NCBI RefSeq assembly: GCF_902859595.1
Contig: NZ_CADIJQ010000001.1
Span: 992,001 to 1,056,000, forward strand
Direction of reading: 5' to 3'
Source: Achromobacter kerstersii
GTDB lineage: Bacteria > Pseudomonadota > Gammaproteobacteria > Burkholderiales > Burkholderiaceae_B
DNA length: 64,000 nucleotides
Part shown: piece after piece, positions 17,843-26,804 of the stretch
Layout: each line of letters starts with the position of its first letter
Position numbering within the stretch: the first letter of the stretch is position 1
The notes under the pieces: model-generated
What the model saw: the letters and a program-made list of their open reading frames with translations, nothing else
Databases searched by the model: none
What the model was told of the DNA's origin: nothing
Translations under genes and position numbers: made by a program

Positions 17843-19309
17843 ATGTCTTTTTTCTTGCAGCTTCGCAGCCGCTGGATGTCCAATCCGCGTGGCGACATCC
17901 TGGCGGGCATTCTTGTCGCGCTTGCCCTCATTCCTGAAGCCATCGGCTTTTCGATCATCGCTGGCGTCGACCCCAGCGTCGGGCTGTACGCCTCGTTTTC
18001 CATTGCGTTGATCATCGCCTTCACGGGCGGCCGCCCGGGCATGATCTCGGCAGCGACGGCCGCGGTCGCCGTGCTGGTTGCGCCGCTGGTGCGCGAGCAC
18101 GGCATCGGCTACCTATTCGCCGCCACCGTCCTGATGGGCGTCGTGCAGATCGCGGCCGGTTTCTTGCGGCTGGACTTGCTGATGCAATACGTGTCGCGCT
18201 CCGTCGTGACGGGCTTCGTCAACGCGCTGGCCATTTTGATCTTCATGGCGCAATTGCCCCAACTGACCGGCGTGACCTGGGTCGCCTACGCCATGGTTGC
18301 GGGCGCGCTGGCCATCATCTACCTGCTGCCGCGCGTCACCACGGCGGTGCCGTCGCCGCTGGTGGCCATCATCGCCATGACCGCGGTGTCGATCTACGGC
18401 GGGCTGGACGTCAACACGGTGGGCGACATGGGCGCACTGCCGTCGGCCCTACCCTCGTTCATGATTCCCGACGTGCCGTTCACGCTGGACACGCTGCGCA
18501 TCATCTTGCCGTACTCGGTGACGATGGCCGCCGTGGGCCTGCTGGAATCCATGATGACGGCGCAAATCGTCGATGACATGACCGATACCCACAGCGACAA
18601 ACGCCGTGAATGCAAGGGCCAGGGCATCGCCAATATCGTCACGGGCTTTCTGGGCGGCATGGGCGGTTGCGCCATGATCGGGCAGTCGGTCATCAACGTG
18701 CGGTCGGGCGGACGCACCCGCTTGTCCACCTTGGTCGCCGGCACGTTTCTGCTGTTCCTGATTGTGGTGCTGGGGCCGCTTGTGGCCCGCATTCCGATGC
18801 CGGCGCTGGTGGCGGTGATGATCATGGTGTCGATTGGCACGTTCAACTGGCGCTCGTTCCGCAACCTGCGCTCGCATCCGTGGCAATCGTCGGTGGTGAT
18901 GCTGGCGACCGTGCTGGTGGTGCTCTGGACGCACGACCTTGCCCGGGGCGTGTTCACAGGCGTGGTCCTGAGCGGTTTGTTCTTTGCCGGCAAGGTAAAG
19001 CGCATGCTGAACGTCACGTCGCACCTGTCGGCAGACGGCGCCACGCGCACGTACCGCTACGCGGGGCAGGTGTTCTTCGCATCGGCCAGCCGCTTTGCCG
19101 CCGCCATCGATTTCCACGAGCCGGTCAAGACGGTGGTGATTGATCTGTCGGCCGCCCACTTCTGGGACATTTCGGCCGTGGACGCGTTGGAGAAGACTGT
19201 GGCCAAGCTGCGCCGCGCGGGCCGGGCCGTGGACGTCATCGGGCTGAACGAAGCCAGCGCGACGCTCGTGGGCAAGCATGGCGCGCCGGCAGCACCGGGC
19301 GCGCATTGA
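17843..19309 (+). CDS. SulP-family anion transporter with STAS domain
   Basis: A 488-aa protein with 10-12 transmembrane helices (about residues 20-400), the SulP signature region near 25-45 ([12 protein letters not shown]) and a C-terminal STAS domain with [17 protein letters not shown]. The family moves sulfate, bicarbonate or other anions, often with Na or H. I start at 17843 rather than the longer ORF because the leader upstream is hairpin-rich and the family begins there. It stands alone, with a structured leader that suggests post-transcriptional control. Confidence 0.9.
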   Translation: MSFFLQLRSRWMSNPRGDILAGILVALALIPEAIGFSIIAGVDPSVGLYASFSIALIIAFTGGRPGMISAATAAVAVLVAPLVREHGIGYLFAATVLMGVVQIAAGFLRLDLLMQYVSRSVVTGFVNALAILIFMAQLPQLTGVTWVAYAMVAGALAIIYLLPRVTTAVPSPLVAIIAMTAVSIYGGLDVNTVGDMGALPSALPSFMIPDVPFTLDTLRIILPYSVTMAAVGLLESMMTAQIVDDMTDTHSDKRRECKGQGIANIVTGFLGGMGGCAMIGQSVINVRSGGRTRLSTLVAGTFLLFLIVVLGPLVARIPMPALVAVMIMVSIGTFNWRSFRNLRSHPWQSSVVMLATVLVVLWTHDLARGVFTGVVLSGLFFAGKVKRMLNVTSHLSADGATRTYRYAGQVFFASASRFAAAIDFHEPVKTVVIDLSAAHFWDISAVDALEKTVAKLRRAGRAVDVIGLNEASATLVGKHGAPAAPGAH

Positions 19310-19317
19310 TGTGGCTT

Positions 19318-19490
19318 GGAGTCTGTGGCTTTGAGTCTTCGGCTTTGACTCAGTGGCTTTGACTCAGTGGCTTTGACTCAGTGGCTTTGACTCAGTGGCT
19401 TTGACTCAGTGGCTTTGAGTCCGCGGCTTTGAGTCTTTGGCTGTGAGTCTGCGCCTTGAAGTCTGCGGCTTTGAGTCTGTGGCTTGCAGT
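19318..19490. repeat. 14-bp minisatellite after the SulP gene
   Basis: Five perfect tandem copies of GTGGCTTTGACTCA (about 19352-19420) flanked by degenerate copies (GCGGCTTTGAGTCT and similar). It separates two convergent genes and holds no credible coding sequence. Confidence 0.9.
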
Positions 19491-19503
19491 TGGCAGCTCC
19501 GCC

Positions 19504-21177
19504 TCAGGCCGCCAGGCGCAGCGCGACTTCGGCCGGGTTCCACTTCTTGCCCGGCACCGCCGCCAGCAACGCTTGCGTGTAGGGGTGGGCGGGTTGGCGG
19601 AACACGTCGGCGCACACGCCAGATTCCACCACGCGGCCGCTCTTCATGACCGCGATGTGGTCGCACACCTGGGCGGCCACGCGCAAGTCATGCGTGATGA
19701 AGACGATGGACAAGCCCAACTGGTCGCGCAGCCGCGCCAGCAAGGCCAGCACCTGCGCTTGCACCGACACGTCCAGCGCCGAAACGGGTTCGTCCGCAAT
19801 CAGCACGCGCGGCTGCATCGCCAGCGCGCGCGCCAGGCCCACGCGCTGCCGTTGCCCCCCGGAGAATTCGTGCGGGTAACGACGGATGGCGTCCGCCGAC
19901 AATCCCACCAGTTCAAATAATTCGGCGGCGCGCGCCATGGCTTCGCGCCGTGGCGTGCCGTGCACCATCGGGCCTTGCGCCACGATTTCGCCCACGCGCT
20001 GACGCGGGTTCAATGACCCATACGGGTCCTGGAACACCATCTGCACGCGCCGTGCATGGTCTCGATGGGCGCTTCCACCCTTGAACACCAACGGTTTGCC
20101 CGCCAGCGTGATGGCGCCCGCATCGGGCGGCACCAGACCGAGCAAGGTCCGCGCCAGCGTGGATTTTCCAGACCCGCTTTCCCCCACGATGCCTAACGTG
20201 CCGCCTTCGCGCAGCGTGATGGACACGCCGTCGACCGCATGCGTTACGCGGCCCGCACGGCCCAGCCAGCCGCGCTTGCGGTAGGTCTTGGACAGCGCGT
20301 CGGTACTGAGAATGACCGGCGCATCGTCGAAGCTGCCTGCTCTTGCCGCAGCCGGCTCCAAGGGCGGCACGGCAGCGATCAGCGCACAGGTGTACGGGTG
20401 GCGCGGGTGCTCCAGCACTTGTTCGGCCGTGCCGTTTTCCACCAGCACACCCCGCTGCATCACGGCGACCCGGTCAGCGATCTCGGCCACGACACCAAAG
20501 TCATGCGTGATGAACAGCACCGCCGTGCCTTTGCGGCGTTGCAGGTCGTGGATCAAATGCAGAATCTGCGCCTGCGTGGTCACATCGAGCGCGGTGGTGG
20601 GTTCGTCCGCAATCAGCAATGCGGGTTCCAGCGCCAGCGCCATCGCGATCATGGCGCGTTGGCGTTGTCCGCCCGACAATTCATGCGGGTACGCCTCCAG
20701 CGCCTGCGCCGGCTCGGGCAGCCGCACCGACTCCAGCAGGGCCAGCGTCCGCTCGCGGATGTCGGCGCGGCCCAGGCGGGTGTGCGTACGAAACACCTCG
20801 GCAATCTGGTCGCCAATGGTGCGCAGCGGGTTCAACGCCGTCATCGGTTCTTGAAAGATCATGCCAATGCCCTGGCCGCGCAAACGCCGCATGGCCTCAG
20901 CAGGCAGACGCAGCAGATCTTGTTCGCCCTGCCACAAAATCTGGCCGGCGCTCGCGCGCACGTCCTGAGGCAGCAGGCCAAGAATGGCGCCCGCGGTCAG
21001 CGATTTCCCCGATCCGCTTTCCCCCACCACGCAAAGGATTTCGCCGGAATTGATCGTCAGGGATACGTCTTTCAACGCATGTTGGCGGTCAGCGCCCGGC
21101 GGCAGGTCTACCGTCAGGTTCTTGATCTGCAGCAAGGGGCGCGATGACGACGGGGGCAGCTGGGACGGGGTGCGCAT
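19504..21177 (-). CDS. Fused dual-ATPase component of a dipeptide/oligopeptide-type ABC importer
   Basis: A 557-aa protein made of two ABC ATPase domains. Each has Walker A G-E-S-G-S-G-K-S, a signature L-S-G-G-Q-R-Q-R or F-S-G-G-Q-R-Q-R, and Walker B L-I-A-D-E-P, and each ends with the oligopeptide-specific H-P-Y-T segment (R-H-P-Y-T-C-A-L and A-H-P-Y-T-Q-A-L). This fusion is typical of GsiA/YejF-type proteins for peptide, glutathione or microcin uptake. No permease or binding-protein gene lies beside it, so it is an orphan ATPase here that presumably serves permeases encoded elsewhere. Confidence 0.9.
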   Translation of the reverse strand: MRTPSQLPPSSSRPLLQIKNLTVDLPPGADRQHALKDVSLTINSGEILCVVGESGSGKSLTAGAILGLLPQDVRASAGQILWQGEQDLLRLPAEAMRRLRGQGIGMIFQEPMTALNPLRTIGDQIAEVFRTHTRLGRADIRERTLALLESVRLPEPAQALEAYPHELSGGQRQRAMIAMALALEPALLIADEPTTALDVTTQAQILHLIHDLQRRKGTAVLFITHDFGVVAEIADRVAVMQRGVLVENGTAEQVLEHPRHPYTCALIAAVPPLEPAAARAGSFDDAPVILSTDALSKTYRKRGWLGRAGRVTHAVDGVSITLREGGTLGIVGESGSGKSTLARTLLGLVPPDAGAITLAGKPLVFKGGSAHRDHARRVQMVFQDPYGSLNPRQRVGEIVAQGPMVHGTPRREAMARAAELFELVGLSADAIRRYPHEFSGGQRQRVGLARALAMQPRVLIADEPVSALDVSVQAQVLALLARLRDQLGLSIVFITHDLRVAAQVCDHIAVMKSGRVVESGVCADVFRQPAHPYTQALLAAVPGKKWNPAEVALRLAA

Positions 21178-21282
21178 GAGACGGCTCGGCAGTTCGGATA
21201 AGACAAGCTGCCGATGATAGGTCTGCGCCCCAGCGCCGGGAAATGCCGATTCCTCATTTGCTCATGCGGCCCGCGCGGCATC

Positions 21283-21355
21283 GCTTGCACCTGCCGCTTG
21301 CGCCTGCCGCTTGCACCTGCCGCTTGCGCCTGCTGCTTGCGCCTGCTGCTCACGC
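21283..21355. repeat. 13-bp tandem repeat between DUF748 and ABC genes
   Basis: About five copies of GCTTGCRCCTGCY ending at the 3' end of the DUF748 gene. It holds no gene. Confidence 0.8.
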
Positions 21356-21361
21356 CGCACT

Positions 21362-22465
21362 TCAGGGGCTGAGCATGTCTGATATGGCGTCGCCCAATTC
21401 CTTGACCGCGCCGCTCACCCCTTCCGCCGCGCCTTCCGCGCCGATACCGATCGCACGCCCGAAGCCCCGCGCCACTTGCGCCGCGAAGCCGCGCGTCACC
21501 GAGAACTTGGGGTTGTCCAGGCTGCCGCGCAATGCGAACTCGAAGCGCAGCACGCCAGACTTGTCTTTCATGGCGGCCAACACCGCTTTGCGCGGCAACG
21601 AAAACAGCGAGCCATCACCACTGAACTGCAAACCGCGCAAGGCCACCGTGCCTGCGGCGCGAAGCTCTTGTTTGGCGATCTTGGTGGTCATGTCCAGATC
21701 CATGGTGCCGCCCGTCAGCGTGCCGGCGCCGTTTGCCGACAAGTACGGCGCGGCATGGCGGATATCCATATTGCGCACGGCCACCTTCATATCGGCGTCC
21801 GTGCTGCCCACGGCCAGCCTGCCCTGCGCATGGACCGTGGATTCGCCGTTGCGGTTGTCTTCGACGATCCCATTGAATTCAAAGTCGCTTTGCGTGCCAT
21901 CGCCCGGGATCGCGACGGGGCTCAATCGGGCCTGTACATTTTTAAAGGGGATGCGATGCGGGGGCTTGGCGACCGCGGCGTCCAGATAATCCAGGCGGCC
22001 GTCGCGCAGGATGAGCTCGCCCATGTGGATCGGCATGGGCCGCCGCGATTTACCATCGCCGCCGTCGCCCGAGTGCAGCGCGGTTTGCAAGGCGGGGGCA
22101 ATCTGCATGTCGCCGTCCGCGCCACGTATTACCGAAAAATCGAACCCTTCCACCACCACCGACTTGAACACGGCTTCATGCCGCAAAAAGGCGGACCACT
22201 CCGGCTCCAGCACGACGCGCTTCGCGCGCACCGCAGTCTGATTGGCCGAGCCGGGCACGTTGACGTCCGTCAGCACGACTTGGCGAAATCCCACCTGGAT
22301 GTCAGCGACCTGGCCGCGCGGCCCGAGCATGCCCGCAATACGCTGCTCGACGATGCGGGTTGCCGCGAACGCCAGCACGGCAGCCAGCGCTATCAGCACA
22401 AGCAGCACCCCCATCGTGGTGCCCAAGGCGGATCGCTGGCGTGGCGCAACGGCGTTCGTGCTCAT
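21362..22465 (-). CDS. DUF748/AsmA-like envelope protein
   Basis: A 367-aa protein with an N-terminal transmembrane helix (about 15-35) and repeated short amphipathic beta-strand units (V-V-L-T-D-V-N-V, G-R-L-D-Y-L-D, L-R-G-L-Q-F-S-G-D-G) typical of DUF748 and AsmA-like proteins. These are long beta-rich periplasmic proteins linked to lipid transport or outer-membrane homeostasis. This one is shorter than most DUF748 proteins. The C-terminus has Gly/Ala-rich helices. A good AGGAA site precedes the ATG. It may share a transcript with the ABC gene, though 180 bases separate them. Confidence 0.75.
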   Translation of the reverse strand: MSTNAVAPRQRSALGTTMGVLLVLIALAAVLAFAATRIVEQRIAGMLGPRGQVADIQVGFRQVVLTDVNVPGSANQTAVRAKRVVLEPEWSAFLRHEAVFKSVVVEGFDFSVIRGADGDMQIAPALQTALHSGDGGDGKSRRPMPIHMGELILRDGRLDYLDAAVAKPPHRIPFKNVQARLSPVAIPGDGTQSDFEFNGIVEDNRNGESTVHAQGRLAVGSTDADMKVAVRNMDIRHAAPYLSANGAGTLTGGTMDLDMTTKIAKQELRAAGTVALRGLQFSGDGSLFSLPRKAVLAAMKDKSGVLRFEFALRGSLDNPKFSVTRGFAAQVARGFGRAIGIGAEGAAEGVSGAVKELGDAISDMLSP

Positions 22466-22582
22466 AGAGTTCCTGGATGGATTGGGGTGGACAGGTGCAA
22501 GGTCAACAGCGCATCGTCAGAGATCGCGCGGCAAGTTTCAATGGCCAAAAAGGATGATGGCAGCTAAGCCGTCCCCAATGCA

Positions 22583-22621
22583 AACGGCCCCGTCCGCGCT
22601 TGCTGGCACGGACGGGGCCGC
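22583..22621 (-). terminator. Terminator of the 58-aa Gln-rich gene
   Basis: A perfect 12-bp stem (CGGCCCCGTCCG/CGGACGGGGCCG) with a 12-base loop, then TTT on the minus strand, about 45 bases after the gene's stop. Confidence 0.7.
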
Positions 22622-22667
22622 CGGGATACGCGCTGCCGGTATGCGGACTCAAGGCGCGATCAAGATG

Positions 22668-22844
22668 CTAGCGTTGGGTCTTGTTTTGCTGGCCCGGATT
22701 TTGGCCCGCTTGCCCTTGACCCTTGTCGGCGGTCTGGCCGGCTTGACCGGGCTGCTGACCCGGCTGGTTGCGGTCCTTGGGATTTTCCTGGGCCTGTTGC
22801 TTTTGGGGCTGCTTTTGCTGGTCCGGCTGATTCTGGTTGGACAT
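22668..22844 (-). CDS. 58-aa Gln/Gly/Pro-rich hydrophilic protein
   Basis: A 58-residue protein that starts M-S-N-Q-N-Q and is almost wholly Gln, Gly, Pro, Lys, Asn and Asp, with no hydrophobic core. It is predicted to be disordered, like hydrophilins and small stress proteins. The start at 22844 is set by an AGGAGA site 7 bases upstream; the longer ORF has none. A sigma-54-type promoter lies 48 bases upstream and a terminator downstream, so it is a monocistronic regulated gene. No known family is assigned. Confidence 0.8.
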   Translation of the reverse strand: MSNQNQPDQQKQPQKQQAQENPKDRNQPGQQPGQAGQTADKGQGQAGQNPGQQNKTQR

Positions 22845-22891
22845 TACAAGTCTCCTAGTAGGCGGAAAGGACTCCCGCGCTATCAGGGGTA

Positions 22892-22906
22892 GCAACTGAC
22901 GTGCCC
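22892..22906 (-). promoter_or_regulatory. Sigma-54-type promoter for the 58-aa gene
   Basis: Minus strand reads GGGCAC-N5-TTGC, followed by T, at exact -24/-12 spacing, 48 bases before the ATG at 22844. Confidence 0.7.
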
Positions 22907-23044
22907 AAGCGCCGTTTAGGGGTGGAAAAGGATGCAGGTTCTGAGCGGCCCCGTTTCTTCGGGGTGAGCGGCGTGCCGGCGCCGGTAAGAATTACCGCCC
23001 CGCCCGCCAGCGCTGCCCATTACGGGGTGGCAGCGCGCATATGG

Positions 23045-23150
23045 GATGAAGATGCCCTATTGAGTGACGACGCCTTTGAGGGGTGAAGATGCCCTTATTG
23101 AGTGACGACGCCTTTGAGGGGTGAAGATGCCCTTATTGCGTGACGACGCC
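23045..23150. repeat. 38-bp tandem repeat that includes the 3' end of the EAL gene
   Basis: Three copies of a ~38-bp unit built round TGAGTGACGACGCCTTTGAG and GAAGATGCCC. The third copy contains the last codons and stop of the EAL gene (V-V-T-Q-stop), so the end of the gene has been duplicated downstream twice. Confidence 0.85.
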
Positions 23151-24038
23151 CTTTGGAATGACCGGTTCGGCTTCGCTGCCGTCGAAGGCCTCGAGCCAGG
23201 ACGAGGCGTAACTGGCCGGCGCTGACAAGGGCTCGACGCCGTCGCGTTGGCTGCGCAGGCGCAGCATCAACGCGTCCAGCGGCATCGGGCGGCCTAGTGC
23301 ATAGCCTTGGCCGTAACGGCAGCCCGCAGCGCGCAAGGCAGGCACGTCGGCCACATTTTCCACGCCTTCGGCGACGACGCGCCAGCCCATGCGGGTAGCC
23401 AGTTCGGCCGCCGAGCGCAAGACTTCGAACGCCACGGCGCTGCGCCGCATGCGGGTGACGAAATATTGGTCGATCTTCACTTCAGACAACGGAATGGCCG
23501 ACAGCAACTTGAGCGATGCGTGGCCCGTGCCAAAGTCGTCCAGGCTGACCTCGCAGCCCGCCTCTTCCAGCTTCAACAGCGAGGCGCGCAGCACATCCAG
23601 TTCTTTGATGGGTTCGTCTTCGGTCAGTTCGATACGCACCAAAGACGCGGGCAGCTCGGCCGCGCGTATGCGCTCAAGCAAAAAATTCACGGCGTTTTCA
23701 TCTGACAAGGTGGTGGCGGGCGCATTGACGGCAATCGGCACCGCCACGCCGGCGCGGCGCATCGTCAACAGCATGTCGATGACTCGCAGGCAAACGCGTT
23801 CGAACAAATGCCGGTCCAGGCCCATGCGATTGATGGCGGGGATGAATTCAGCAGGCATGACCAGCCCCAAGCGGGGATGCTGCCATCGCGCCAGTGCTTC
23901 CGCCGACACGATCTTGCCAGTCAGCAAATCCATCTGCGGCTGCAACAGCACCCGCAATCCCTCTTTACCTGCCACCATGGCCGCGATTTCGTCATCGCTG
24001 ACCACCGAGCTCGTGGAAGCCTCGTGATTCGGCGTCAT
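23133..24038 (-). CDS. EAL-domain cyclic-di-GMP phosphodiesterase
   Basis: A 301-aa stand-alone EAL protein. Catalytic signatures are intact: A-E-A-L (the EAL motif), V-N-A-P, I-E-L-T-E-D-E, D-D-F-G-T-G-H, the V-K-I-D Lys, V-A-E-G-V-E-N and the Q-G-Y-A-L-G-R-P end. It should hydrolyse cyclic-di-GMP to pGpG. No sensor domain, signal peptide or GGDEF is present. I start at 24038 because GAGGAG lies 7 bases upstream; the longer ORF to 24110 has no ribosome site. It resembles the EAL domain of the REC-EAL protein at 57276. The 3' end is duplicated in the repeat downstream. Confidence 0.92.
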   Translation of the reverse strand: MTPNHEASTSSVVSDDEIAAMVAGKEGLRVLLQPQMDLLTGKIVSAEALARWQHPRLGLVMPAEFIPAINRMGLDRHLFERVCLRVIDMLLTMRRAGVAVPIAVNAPATTLSDENAVNFLLERIRAAELPASLVRIELTEDEPIKELDVLRASLLKLEEAGCEVSLDDFGTGHASLKLLSAIPLSEVKIDQYFVTRMRRSAVAFEVLRSAAELATRMGWRVVAEGVENVADVPALRAAGCRYGQGYALGRPMPLDALMLRLRSQRDGVEPLSAPASYASSWLEAFDGSEAEPVIPKGVVTQ

Positions 24039-24343
24039 GTCTACGCTCCTCGCGCGCCTCTGATAAATGGCCTGCGCTGTCCGGGCGCAGATAGAGGCAC
24101 ATTGGGACATGAGTATTCACTTCGGGCTTACCGCAAGCGCGCCGACGAAAAATTCGGCGCGCTGAACCGCTAGTGTTTTTTATGCCATTTTGCGCAATTG
24201 TTCCAGCCAATTTTGCACAAATGATGTCGTAAGGTCACATGGATGTAACCATACGTTATGCCGACGTCCACGCGCACGCCTTGTCGACATGGTAGGGTTT
24301 GCGTCTTTCGGCCTTCGGGCCTAATTGCTGCTTCAAGATCAGC
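24039..24343. promoter_or_regulatory. Divergent promoter region between EAL and FUSC genes
   Basis: 305 bases without a gene. The centre (24165-24260) is unusually AT-rich for this genome. It holds two related words, ATTTTGCGCAATTG and AATTTTGCACAAATG, and an 8-bp inverted repeat with one mismatch at 24233-24250 (GGTCACAT/ATGTAACC), a plausible operator in front of the FUSC gene. Confidence 0.45.
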
Positions 24344-26473
24344 GTGACGAATCTGCTTTCCCGTTGGCGCGCATCGCTGCGCAATGTCCTGTGGCTGGAC
24401 GCCCTGCAAGCCGCCGCCATCAGCGCGGCCCCTGTCATTCTTGCCGTGCTGGCGCACGAGCCGCGCCTGGGCTGGACCGCCATCGCGGCGTTCTGGGCCT
24501 GCTTCGGCGACCCCGGCGGCCCGCTGCGGCAACGTGCCGGCTCCATGCTGGCGTTGGGGCTGATTGGCGCCCTCTTCTGTTTTCTGGCCAGCGCCAGCGC
24601 CGGGCATTTATGGCTGCTGTTGCCGCTGACGTTCATCTGCTGCACGTTTGGCGGACTGCTGCGCGTGCTGGGGCCGGCGGCCGCCATTGTCGGCACGCTG
24701 CTGTCAGCCGGCTTCGTCGTCGCCGCCGAGTTACCCGCGCCGACACTCACTGAAAGCCTGTCCTACACGCTGTTCTTCCTGGCCGGCGCCGTCTGGGCCA
24801 TTTTGATGACGGCGCTGGTCTGGCGCCGCCGCCCCTGGAAGGACGCCACCCATGCCGTTGCGCATTGCTATCGTGGCCTGGCCGATTTTGCCGACGCGCT
24901 GGCGCGCATGTATTCAGGCTTGACGCCCGCCGCCGGGCCGCAAGCCTGGACGGCCGTCACCAAGCCCCAACGCAGCGCCCAGCGCGCGGCCTTGGAAGCC
25001 GCCCGCGTTCGCATCCGCGAAGTGCAAGACACCCGCCCGTCGCGGCGCGCCCGCGCCCACCAGCTGATGTATTTACTGGACAGCGCCGAAGACAGCTTCA
25101 TCGCCCTGGTTGCGGCGGCGGACCTGCTGGAATCCAATGCGCCGCGCTGGCTGGGCCGCAGCGCCGGCGCGCACCTGTCCCATGCGCTGCACCGCTACGC
25201 CAGCGTCTGCAACGCCATCGCCAGCACGTCGGACGTCAGCGACGCCAAGCAGGCCGAGTGCCTGCGCGAACGGCTGGCCCATTACAGCGCGGGCCTGCAC
25301 GACTTGCGCGGCGGCGCTATGGCGTATGCGCCCGATCTGGCCACCGTGGTGCCGGTGCTGGACCGCCTGCTGCACACCGCGCAATCCGTGATGCAGGCCC
25401 TGTTCGACCAGGGCGACGCCCCTGCCGCGCCCGCGCAAGGCCCCGCCGTGAGCAGCCGCGCGCGCCAGGCCTGGCGCACGTTGCGCCAAAACCTGGGCGT
25501 CGAGTCCGACGCGTTCCGCCACGCGTTGCGGGTGGGCATCGGCGCAACCATCGCCGTGGCCTTGTCCAAGACGTTCGCCGTCAACCATGGCTATTGGATG
25601 TCGTTGACGCTGGTGTTCATCCTGCAACCGTACTTCGCCACCACCTGGCAGCGCACCGTCGAACGCGTGATCGGCAGCGTGGCCGGCGCCATTGGCGCGT
25701 CGCTGCTGGGCCTGTTGCTAAGCACGCCGTTGTCGGTTGCGCTGGCCGTGCTGCCCATTGCCTTGGGCACATTCGCCGCCCGCACGATTCACTACGCGCT
25801 GTTCACATTCTTTCTGACGTCGCAGTTCGTGCTGGTCAGCCATATTCAGCAGCCGGATATTTATGAACCCATGCTGGCTGCGCTGCGTGCGTTCAACAGC
25901 GTACTGGGCGGCATCCTGGCCTTGCTGGTGGGCTTTCTGGTGTGGCCGGAAAAAGAACCCCGCCAACTGACAGGCGCCTTGACCCGCGCACTGGAACGCC
26001 ACGCCGCCTACGCCTTGGCGCTGATCCGGCAGAAAAGCGGCGAGCCGGATGCGCCAGGCGAGCCAGATATCGTCGGCTTGCGCCGCCTGGCCTGCCTATC
26101 TGCCGACAATGCCGAGGCCTCGTTGCAGCGCTTGCAGCAAAACCCAGTGCACCGCGACCGCAACGTGGACACGGCCGTGAATTTGCTGAACGCCATGCGG
26201 CGGATCACCGCGGCAGGCACCGTACTGGAAATCCAGCCAGCGCTTCCCGCGCAAGCACCGGCTGCGGACGCGCTACGCGAATACGGTCTGGTCCTGGCGC
26301 ATGCGCTGCATCCGCAGGACGGCGCACAGGATGTGCCACCGCGCCAACTGGCGGTGCCGCCCGCGATTGCGGCGGCCGACCCGGCGCTGGCCGGGCCGCT
26401 AGACCGCATCGCGCAGCAGGCGCGCCAGGTTCGACAACTGCGGGACCGCGTCGAAAAGGAACCGGCCCGATAG
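24344..26473 (+). CDS. FUSC/YccS-family aromatic acid exporter-like protein
   Basis: A ~709-aa inner-membrane protein with two clusters of transmembrane helices (about residues 15-160 and 385-520) separated by soluble helical domains. The second cluster has the FUSC-type segment R-H-A-L-R-V-G-I-G-A-T-I-A-V-A-L and Y-W-M-S-L-T-L-V-F-I-L-Q-P-Y-F. Relatives include YccS and AaeB efflux components. The start is uncertain: GTG at 24344 (V-T-N-L-L) fits the family, while an upstream TTG at 24299 extends the ORF. No periplasmic adaptor gene is adjacent. The substrate is unknown. Confidence 0.82.
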   Translation: MTNLLSRWRASLRNVLWLDALQAAAISAAPVILAVLAHEPRLGWTAIAAFWACFGDPGGPLRQRAGSMLALGLIGALFCFLASASAGHLWLLLPLTFICCTFGGLLRVLGPAAAIVGTLLSAGFVVAAELPAPTLTESLSYTLFFLAGAVWAILMTALVWRRRPWKDATHAVAHCYRGLADFADALARMYSGLTPAAGPQAWTAVTKPQRSAQRAALEAARVRIREVQDTRPSRRARAHQLMYLLDSAEDSFIALVAAADLLESNAPRWLGRSAGAHLSHALHRYASVCNAIASTSDVSDAKQAECLRERLAHYSAGLHDLRGGAMAYAPDLATVVPVLDRLLHTAQSVMQALFDQGDAPAAPAQGPAVSSRARQAWRTLRQNLGVESDAFRHALRVGIGATIAVALSKTFAVNHGYWMSLTLVFILQPYFATTWQRTVERVIGSVAGAIGASLLGLLLSTPLSVALAVLPIALGTFAARTIHYALFTFFLTSQFVLVSHIQQPDIYEPMLAALRAFNSVLGGILALLVGFLVWPEKEPRQLTGALTRALERHAAYALALIRQKSGEPDAPGEPDIVGLRRLACLSADNAEASLQRLQQNPVHRDRNVDTAVNLLNAMRRITAAGTVLEIQPALPAQAPAADALREYGLVLAHALHPQDGAQDVPPRQLAVPPAIAAADPALAGPLDRIAQQARQVRQLRDRVEKEPAR

Positions 26474-26493
26474 CCAGACCTTCAGCCGGCCCC

Positions 26494-26725
26494 GGCGATA
26501 TATTGGCCCGGCCCTAGCCATGTCTTGACCCGGCCCTGGCCATGTCTTGACCCGACCCTGGCCATGTCTTGACCCGGCTCCGGCGATATCTTGACCCTGC
26601 CCCGGCCATATCTTGACCCTGCCCCGGCCATATCTTGACCCTGCCCCGGCCATATCTTGACCCTGCCCCGGCCATATCTTGACCCTGCCCCGTCAATATC
26701 TTGACCCTGCCCCGGCAATATCAAG
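26494..26725. repeat. 22-bp tandem repeat between FUSC and Usp genes
   Basis: About eleven units of GGCCATATCTTGACCCTGCCCC, four of them identical (about 26605-26690), the 5' ones diverged (GCCATGTCTTGACCCGGCCC). Because 22 leaves remainder 1 on division by 3, every frame of the minus strand spells the same 22-residue peptide, so three overlapping ORFs stay open. There are no spacers between units, so it is not a CRISPR array. Confidence 0.92.
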
Positions 26726-26804
26726 ACGGCTTGATACGCATCAATAGCGGCCTTCATGGAAAGCGCAACCATGCAGATATGGAACGCTTATTAAGGAGGC
26801 CGCC

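Noticed and set aside
26494..26725. Possible CRISPR array
   Set aside because: Units are directly adjacent with no spacers, and no cas gene is present.
26482..26772. Three overlapping minus-strand ORFs with a Gly/Gln/Arg/Trp repeat
   Set aside because: They are produced by the 22-bp repeat whose unit length keeps all frames open; no ribosome site or non-repeat coding sequence supports a gene.
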